Assembly (NCBI GenBank): GCA_016935885.1
Contig: JAFGQA010000050.1
Span: 1-10,780, forward strand
Direction of reading: 5' to 3'
Source: Phycisphaerae bacterium
GTDB lineage: Bacteria; Planctomycetota; Phycisphaerae; UBA1845; UTPLA1
DNA length: 10,780 bases
Shown here: positions 6,162 to 10,780 of the stretch, in pieces
Layout: each line of letters begins with the position of its first letter
Numbering within the stretch: position 1 is the stretch's first letter
Made by a program: the position numbers and the translations under genes
Notes under the pieces: generated by a model
The model's database searches: none
What the model was told of the DNA's origin: nothing
What the model saw: only the letters and a program-made list of their open reading frames with translations

Positions 6162-6303
6162 GGGTCCATGACATTTCCGGCGGCATTCGATTCCGGGTGC
6201 CACGGGCGGCTTGCCCGCCCGTGCGGTCTCTCCGGTGGGCCCATTGAGCATGCACACTGGCAGGCAAGCTGCCAGTGGCACCCGCCCAAACTGTCACGCA
6301 CCC
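6162..6303 (-). mobile_element. Family-A miniature inverted-repeat element, copy 3
   Basis: 142 bp from GGGTCCATGACA (6162-6173) to TGTCACGCACCC (6292-6303), the inverted end with two mismatches. CGAGGAAGC (6153-6161) and GGAGGAAGC (6304-6312) flank it, an 8-of-9 direct repeat read as a target-site duplication. Hairpins CACGGGCGG-CTTGC-CCGCCCGTG (6201-6223) and CACTGGCAG-GCAAG-CTGCCAGTG (6255-6277) are perfect, and the two loops CTTGC and GCAAG are complementary to each other. It has the same orientation as copy 2 and lies 76 bp after the symporter stop. The rest of the 420-bp spacer (6086-6161 and 6304-6505) holds no gene. Confidence 0.88.
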
Positions 6304-6324
6304 GGAGGAAGCTGCCTGGGGCCC

Positions 6325-6354
6325 TTGATTCTCGGAAGCATCCGGCGATACGAT
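6325..6354 (+). promoter_or_regulatory. Possible sigma-70-type promoter for the 6506 gene
   Basis: TTGATT (6325-6330) and TACGAT (6349-6354) are 18 bp apart and resemble -35 and -10 boxes, giving a leader of about 145 bases before the gene at 6506. They lie just beyond the target-site duplication of family-A copy 3. This is a consensus match in GC-rich DNA and no more. Confidence 0.25.
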
Positions 6355-6505
6355 TACTGGCACTGTGTAATGGCCAAACCCACCGGTCGCAGCACTGGGC
6401 AGCCAGAACCGACCCGCCACACAGCCCGACTGCATCCCCGCGACCGTCGCCATCGCCTGAGCATGGGAACAAAACGCAATAAACCTGGCGTATGAGGTAC
6501 TTGCC

Positions 6506-8134
6506 ATGTACAAACGCGTCCTGACCTGCGCACTCCTGGTGATCGTGTGGTCGCCACTCGCCTGGGGCCAAGAGAACGGCGAATCGAACAAAGTCGTCAT
6601 CAGAGGTCAGGAATACGAGATCTATCCCCCGGAGAAGCTCCGCGCGCGAGGTTTCGAGGTCCCCGACATTCCGCACGACGAGAACGCCGCCTGGGTCCTC
6701 GTCGAGGCCATCAATGCGAGGGTGGACCTGCCCGAAGACTTGAGGGAGGCCTTCGATGCCGCCATGGGCGGTCAGTGGCCTGACGGCGAGGCCGGCGAGC
6801 GGCTGGCTGGCTGGCTCGAACAGAACAAGGCCTCCCTGGATCTGGCCCGCCAGGCCACCACCATGGACGAGTTCTACATGCCGTTCTTCAGAGGAGACAC
6901 CGACGCCCTGATCCAGGCGCTGCTGCCGACACTGTCAGACACGCGCATGCTGAGCAAGACGCTATCGGTCGAGGCGGCCTATCAGATGTCGAAGGGCAGC
7001 GCAGAGGCCGCCATCGAGTGTTGCCTGACCAGCCAGCGGATGGGCCATCAGGTCGGCAACGGCAAGACGATCATCGAGGGTTTGGTCGGCATCGCCGTCG
7101 GCGCCCTGGCCCAGCAAGGCATGATGCGAATCGCGGAATCGGGCAAAGCAGGCTCGGAAGCACTGAAGACCGCCGTCGCGGAGATGGAGGCCCTGTCCGA
7201 GTCGTTCCCCACTTTCGAGCGGATGGTTCGCGCCGAGCGGCAATGGGCCGAATCGTTCATCGACGATGCCTTCGACATGCCGGGCGCGTTCACCCTGTTG
7301 ACCAGGGGTGTGGACATCGTCGCCAGCCAGCCGGATTCGCCGCCCAGCGGCTGGCACCGCCTAGGCGCTCGCCTGAAGCGATTGTACCTGCCCGACCGGG
7401 CGATCAAGAGGCACTTCAGGCAGCATTACGACGCCCTCATCGAGGCGACCCACCACGAAGACGGCACCGTGGGCATGGTGATCGAGGAGGTCGAGATCTT
7501 CAAGCGAATACCACCATGGGACACGATGTCGCGGGTCCTTCTGCCGTCGTTCAGCCGGGCCCACGAACTGACACTACGGGCGGAGAGCAACTACGTCCGG
7601 ACGCGCTTGACCATGGCGGTCGAGGCCTACAAGGCAGATCACGGCAGATGCCCGCCGACCCTCTCGGCGCTCGTGCCCGCCTATGTCGCCTCGGTCCCCG
7701 CCGACCCCATGACGGGCTATGACTTCGAGTTTCAGGTGACCGGTGGAGAGAAGTCGGGCTACACGGGCCTGACCACGATCACCCGTGAGAGCGAGGATGA
7801 GCTGCGCAAGAAGCGCCGCACGCCCGCGATCCTCAATCCCCGAGCGTCGAAGTGGCGACGCCACGTACAATCCGTGTGCGACCGCTACAAGTTGACCGAT
7901 GCCCAACGCGCCTCCGCCGAGGCGATCCTGCGAGACTTGGAAGCCCGGGCCGCCAGGTATGAGCAGGTCCATGGTGCCAAGCTCCAGCAATTGGTCGAGG
8001 CCGGCGACCCCCAAGAGCTTGCCCGGCGGATCGGCCCGCTTGATGAGATGTTCAAGGAGCTGAGGGGCCGACTCAAGGCGATCCCGACCGCCGAGCAACA
8101 AGCTGCCGTCGAGAAGAACGAGACAGAGAAGTAA
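6506..8134 (+). CDS. Exported protein of unknown function with pseudopilin-like segment
   Basis: 542 residues, not assignable to a named family. Residues 1-21 form a signal peptide (basic MYKR, hydrophobic core, probable cleavage after AWG before Gln22), so it is exported. The middle (about 60-350) is mostly helical without motifs I recognise. Residues 361-405 (YVRTRLTMAVEAYKADHGRC, then PPTLSALVPAYVASVPADP) resemble the conserved region of type II pseudopilins after their N-terminal helix, but here it lies deep in the protein. The tail (450-536) is charged and helical, with LTDAQ (463-467) and PTAEQ (527-531), reminiscent of the paired LTxxQ motifs of periplasmic Spy/CpxP-like proteins; this is a weak analogy. 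GAGG at 6494-6497, eight bases before ATG, supports the start. The next gene is probably co-transcribed. Confidence 0.85.
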   Translation: MYKRVLTCALLVIVWSPLAWGQENGESNKVVIRGQEYEIYPPEKLRARGFEVPDIPHDENAAWVLVEAINARVDLPEDLREAFDAAMGGQWPDGEAGERLAGWLEQNKASLDLARQATTMDEFYMPFFRGDTDALIQALLPTLSDTRMLSKTLSVEAAYQMSKGSAEAAIECCLTSQRMGHQVGNGKTIIEGLVGIAVGALAQQGMMRIAESGKAGSEALKTAVAEMEALSESFPTFERMVRAERQWAESFIDDAFDMPGAFTLLTRGVDIVASQPDSPPSGWHRLGARLKRLYLPDRAIKRHFRQHYDALIEATHHEDGTVGMVIEEVEIFKRIPPWDTMSRVLLPSFSRAHELTLRAESNYVRTRLTMAVEAYKADHGRCPPTLSALVPAYVASVPADPMTGYDFEFQVTGGEKSGYTGLTTITRESEDELRKKRRTPAILNPRASKWRRHVQSVCDRYKLTDAQRASAEAILRDLEARAARYEQVHGAKLQQLVEAGDPQELARRIGPLDEMFKELRGRLKAIPTAEQQAAVEKNETEK

Positions 8135-8144
8135 CGCCGAGAGG

Positions 8145-8241
8145 ATCCAAGGATTCGAGGATTCGAGGATTCGAGGATTCAAGAGTTTGAGGATTTGAGG
8201 ATTCGAGGGTTTGGGGGGCTTGAGGGTAGAAGAGTTCAAGG
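8145..8241 (+). repeat. Degenerate octanucleotide array 1 (intergenic)
   Basis: About twelve 8-bp units of consensus ATTCGAGG begin 10 bp after the stop codon of the upstream gene. The first units are near perfect (three consecutive ATTCGAGG at 8153-8176). Variants keep the pattern R-TT-Y-R-AGG. From about 8209 the array decays (GTTTGGGG, a 9-base unit, then GTAGAAGA and GTTCAAGG). It has the same strand orientation as the coding array at 8359-8438 and lies 118 bp upstream of it. Confidence 0.92.
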
Positions 8242-8327
8242 TCTCGCGGTTCCACAGAACTGGAAGATGTGAGCCGCGAAGGCGGGGCTTGCCGTTTGGC
8301 GGATACCCCATAGAGAGAGCACCGACC

Positions 8328-10538
8328 ATGACCATGAAGACGACCGCGCAAATGACACATTCAAGGATTCAAGGATTTGAGGATTCGAGGATTCGAGGAT
8401 TCAAGGGTTTGAGGATTCGAGGATTCAAGGATTCGAGGACTGTCGGCACATCCGTTCTGGCTGCTGCACTTGTCTTGTTTACCCAGCCGCCATCGCCCGC
8501 GGCGGACAAGCTGATCGAATTGATCCCTGACAGGGCATTCGTGGCCTTGTACATCCAGCGGCCGCAACGGGCCCTGCCGCCGGACATGCTCACGCCGCTT
8601 TTCGAAGCCTTCTCCGACAGCAAGGTCGCGGCCGCGCAACTGGTCGAGGCCGTCAAGCGAATTCCCGGCCCCGTCCTGATTGGCGCGATCGCCCCGCGGC
8701 CGGGCACCGAGGACCTCCCAGACGTGTTCGTCGCCGTGGAACTGACCGGCCCGGCAGTCGATATTGACGAGTTGGTGGAGAAGACATTCCTGCCCGCGAT
8801 TCAGACGCTCGTAGCGTTGCCATCGGGCCACGGCTTGCAGTTGGAGAAGGGCAAGACCGGCAACCGCATCCTGGAAACACCGGGCGGAGATACCGTCTTC
8901 GCCTACGCGGTCAAAGGCAGCGTTGCATTCGGCGCGACCAAGCCGCAATTGGCCCTGCGATGGGCTCGGGGCGAGTGGCCGCAGCGCCGTTGGATCGGCA
9001 TGACCGGCGTACGGAAGATGATCGGAAGCCTGCCCAAGGAGGTCTCAGCACGCGTGTTGGTCAACCCGGTGCCGCTCCTCCAGTACATCGAGGAGCCCAA
9101 GCCAAACAGTCCCGAGGAGCTCGCCTTGAAGGTGTTGGTCCCCGAAGACGCCCTGGCGGGTGCGATCGATCTGCACTGGGAGCGATCGACGCTGTCGGTC
9201 CGGCTGACCGTTGCGCTCGCCGAGGAATGCCAGGGCATCGCCCGTGTCCTTGCGAGGCCGACCAGTTCCGCCCGCGTCCTCGGTGTGTTCCCGGAGGACT
9301 TCGTGGCGATAGGACGCCTTGGCTGGGGCAGTGCCGCTGATCTGGTTGACGGGGCCTACGCGATCTCAGACCGGTTCGACGAGAGCATCTCCGCCGAGTA
9401 CCGCGAGGAGTTGGCCGAGTTCCAGAAGGACACAGGCGCCAAGTGGGACACAGGTATCCTGGGCAACCTCGTTGGCGAGTTGGCCTTCGGCGTCCGCGTC
9501 GATTTCACTCGGAAGAACCCGATCGGCTGGGCGGTCGTGTTCCCGTTGGGCCAGGCCGACGAGTTCCGCAAGGAGCTCGACAAACTGGTTACCCATTTCG
9601 ATTTGGAGTTTGAAGACACCGACGTGGACGGCGTGCTGGTTCGCAAGACCGTTGTAGACGAGATCACATACCGTAGCGACGTCGAGCTCCCAGCCACGGC
9701 CACGATGCTCTCGTCCGGGTTCTGCCTGGCCGTAGCGCACGGCCTCCTGATTGTCGGCGGTGACGCCCAAACGGTGGCGGACATCGCCAAACAAGCCGCG
9801 CGCGGCAGGAAAGCCGAGCCGGCGGGGGCGAATCTCCGCAGGTGCTACCAGGAACTGGGTGATCCAAACCATCTGGCGGTCATGATCGACATCGAGCAGC
9901 TTCGCAAGAAGGTCCCGATCCTGCCCATGGCCGTTGGACCTGTGTGGGCCCCCCTGCTGGCCGAAGGCAGCGCGGGCCTGGCCGTAACCATCGAGGAACA
10001 GGTCGCCAGACTCGACTTCCGTTGGTCCTTGAAGTCCGCCGGCAGTCGCGCCCGCAAGGACCCCCAGCCCACGTTGGCCGGCCCGGATGGTTCTGAGGCC
10101 ATGGTGACGTTGACGAGATCCCTCGCCGAATCGCTTGCGGCCGCCCGCAGGCAGGCAAGACAGGTCGTCAGCGCTGCCAATCTGCGGGGCGTGGGACAGG
10201 CGTTATACATCTACGCAGACGCGCACAAAGGCGCATTCCCGCCAGGCCTGGAAGACCTGCTGAAGGCTAATTCCATCACGTTGAAGATGCTCGCCAGTCC
10301 GTATGATGGCCGTGGCCCCACATCGATCGACGAGGTGAAGCGCAAGTCCTATTTCGTGTACCGCCCCGGGCTCACCACCGCCAGCAATCCGGAAGAGGTC
10401 CTCGTGGCTGAACGAGAGCCGCATGATGACGGGGCGAACTTCCTGTTCCAGGACGGGCACGTAGAATGGGTGCCCGAGCCGCGGGCATCGGAGCTGTTGG
10501 AGCTAATCGCCAGAGGCGAACCGGAAGTCACGAAGTAG
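8328..10538 (+). CDS. Large exported protein of unknown function (DUF3352-like) with C-terminal H-X9-DG motif
   Basis: 736 residues from ATG 8328, which has GAGAGAG (8313-8319) eight bases upstream; ATG 8334 is an alternative. The frame stays open back to a TTG at 8211, but that extension is repeat-derived and unlikely. Residues 12-37 are three 8-residue repeats (SRIQGFED, SRIRGFKG, LRIRGFKD) encoded by the octanucleotide array. They precede a hydrophobic core TSVLAAALVLF (41-51) and a possible cleavage site near PSPA (54-57), giving a very long, basic signal-peptide n-region. The bulk (about 60-610) resembles DUF3352-type proteins; that call is from memory. Residues 615-639 (SAANLRGVGQALYIYADAHK and on) plus His699-x9-Asp709-Gly710 match the C-terminal part of planctomycete pseudopilin-like (DUF1559-type) proteins, but no prepilin methylation motif is present. 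Function unknown. Confidence 0.88.
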   Translation: MTMKTTAQMTHSRIQGFEDSRIRGFKGLRIRGFKDSRTVGTSVLAAALVLFTQPPSPAADKLIELIPDRAFVALYIQRPQRALPPDMLTPLFEAFSDSKVAAAQLVEAVKRIPGPVLIGAIAPRPGTEDLPDVFVAVELTGPAVDIDELVEKTFLPAIQTLVALPSGHGLQLEKGKTGNRILETPGGDTVFAYAVKGSVAFGATKPQLALRWARGEWPQRRWIGMTGVRKMIGSLPKEVSARVLVNPVPLLQYIEEPKPNSPEELALKVLVPEDALAGAIDLHWERSTLSVRLTVALAEECQGIARVLARPTSSARVLGVFPEDFVAIGRLGWGSAADLVDGAYAISDRFDESISAEYREELAEFQKDTGAKWDTGILGNLVGELAFGVRVDFTRKNPIGWAVVFPLGQADEFRKELDKLVTHFDLEFEDTDVDGVLVRKTVVDEITYRSDVELPATATMLSSGFCLAVAHGLLIVGGDAQTVADIAKQAARGRKAEPAGANLRRCYQELGDPNHLAVMIDIEQLRKKVPILPMAVGPVWAPLLAEGSAGLAVTIEEQVARLDFRWSLKSAGSRARKDPQPTLAGPDGSEAMVTLTRSLAESLAAARRQARQVVSAANLRGVGQALYIYADAHKGAFPPGLEDLLKANSITLKMLASPYDGRGPTSIDEVKRKSYFVYRPGLTTASNPEEVLVAEREPHDDGANFLFQDGHVEWVPEPRASELLELIARGEPEVTK
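8359..8438 (+). repeat. In-frame octanucleotide array 2, ten units
   Basis: Exactly ten uninterrupted 8-bp units cover 8359-8438: four ATTCAAGG, four ATTCGAGG, one ATTTGAGG and one GTTTGAGG. All differences are transitions, consensus RTTYRAGG. The array starts 31 bp after ATG 8328 and is translated as an 8-residue repeat (24-bp superperiod). The TTGA-containing units would give TGA stops in another frame but not in the current one. A change by one unit would therefore break the reading frame. Confidence 0.95.
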
Positions 10539-10557
10539 CCAGCCGGAAGTCAGGAAG
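10521..10557 (+). repeat. Short direct repeat across the stop codon
   Basis: CCGGAAGTCACGAAG (10521-10535) recurs as CCGGAAGTCAGGAAG (10543-10557), 14 of 15 bases identical, 22 bp apart. The first copy encodes the end of the protein and the stop TAG (10536-10538) lies between the copies. It looks like a small local duplication. Confidence 0.7.
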
Positions 10558-10578
10558 CGGCGAGCCACCTGACCGGTC

Positions 10579-10684
10579 GCGTGCGCGACAGTCCAGGCTG
10601 GTGCCACTGGCAGCTTGCCTGCCAGTGTGCGTGCCCCATGTGCCCACCAGAGAGACCGCACGGGCGAACAATCTGCCGTACGTG
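10579..10684 (+). mobile_element. Family-A element, copy 4, right end missing
   Basis: The left end GCGTGCGCGACA (10579-10590) matches the family-A terminus at 10 of 12 bases. It is followed by the perfect hairpin CACTGGCAG-CTTGC-CTGCCAGTG (10605-10627) and the conserved CCCACCAGAGAGACCGCACG (10643-10662). Similarity fades in the second hairpin (10659-10684), and the expected right terminus is absent. The copy is truncated, or interrupted by the adjacent hairpin sequence. It has the same orientation as copy 1. Confidence 0.75.
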
Positions 10685-10700
10685 TTAAGCGGAGTGGCAT

Positions 10701-10737
10701 GGGTAAGCGGAGCCGCCAGCGGCGGCGGAGCTTACCC
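10701..10737. repeat. GC-rich hairpin at right edge
   Basis: GGGTAAGC (10701-10708) pairs with GCTTACCC (10730-10737), and inside it GCCGCC (10712-10717) pairs with GGCGGC (10721-10726) around the loop AGC; the two stems are separated by unpaired GGA on each side. It follows the point where family-A copy 4 loses similarity, so it may be a different repeat that replaced or interrupted that copy. The window ends 43 bp later without another gene. Confidence 0.5.
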
Positions 10738-10780
10738 GTGGGCATCCATTCCAGCCTGTCCTCACGGGTAATGAACGACC

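Noticed and set aside
8211..8327. Upstream TTG start at 8211 for the last gene.
   Set aside because: It lies inside the decayed octamer array, lacks a ribosome binding site and would add 39 residues of repeat-derived sequence before the signal peptide.

Overview
The window is GC-rich bacterial chromosomal DNA with five convincing genes separated by unusually repeat-rich intergenic DNA. I infer a planctomycete-like organism (Planctomycetota, perhaps Phycisphaerae-like). The clues are a large exported protein of unknown function ending in an H-X9-DG pseudopilin-type motif, a CAP lipoprotein carrying an SdrD-B-like domain, and spacers full of hairpins and short tandem repeats. No ribosomal or marker gene is present, so the taxonomy is tentative.

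Layout. Positions 1-332 hold no gene except the leader of archease; a 142-bp miniature inverted-repeat element (family A) sits at 146-287. Positions 333-2402 carry archease followed by rtcB on the + strand. This is a classic pair: archease is the activating factor of the RNA ligase RtcB. Positions 2403-2818 are non-coding: a double-hairpin repeat (family B), a stretch with a strong isolated hairpin, and a second family-A element. A CAP-domain lipoprotein runs on the - strand (2819-3802). The 444-bp divergent spacer (3803-4246) holds palindromes, a 136-bp element with 13-bp terminal inverted repeats, and an inverted second copy of family B. A sodium:amino-acid symporter of the AGCS family with large extra loops follows (4247-6085), then a 420-bp spacer with a third family-A element. 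Two exported proteins of unknown function follow on the + strand (6506-8134 and 8328-10538), each with a pseudopilin-like segment in its C-terminal part. The right edge holds a truncated fourth family-A copy and another hairpin.

The most interesting material is in the repeats. Three family-A elements have 12-bp terminal inverted repeats and are each flanked by near-perfect 8-9-bp direct repeats that I read as target-site duplications, so they are mobile miniature elements and not simple extragenic palindromes. Their internal hairpins show paired (compensatory) base changes, as do those of family B. Separately, an 8-bp unit of consensus RTTYRAGG is repeated ten times immediately after the start codon of the last gene, in frame, encoding an 8-residue repeat ahead of the signal-peptide core. 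A degenerate sister array lies in the intergenic gap just upstream. Because 8 is not a multiple of 3, gain or loss of one unit would switch the gene off, an arrangement like that of phase-variable loci.

The genes are not an obvious single pathway. Archease-rtcB is an RNA-repair/ligation module. The CAP lipoprotein, symporter and the two exported proteins are envelope functions. The last two proteins are probably co-transcribed and functionally related.
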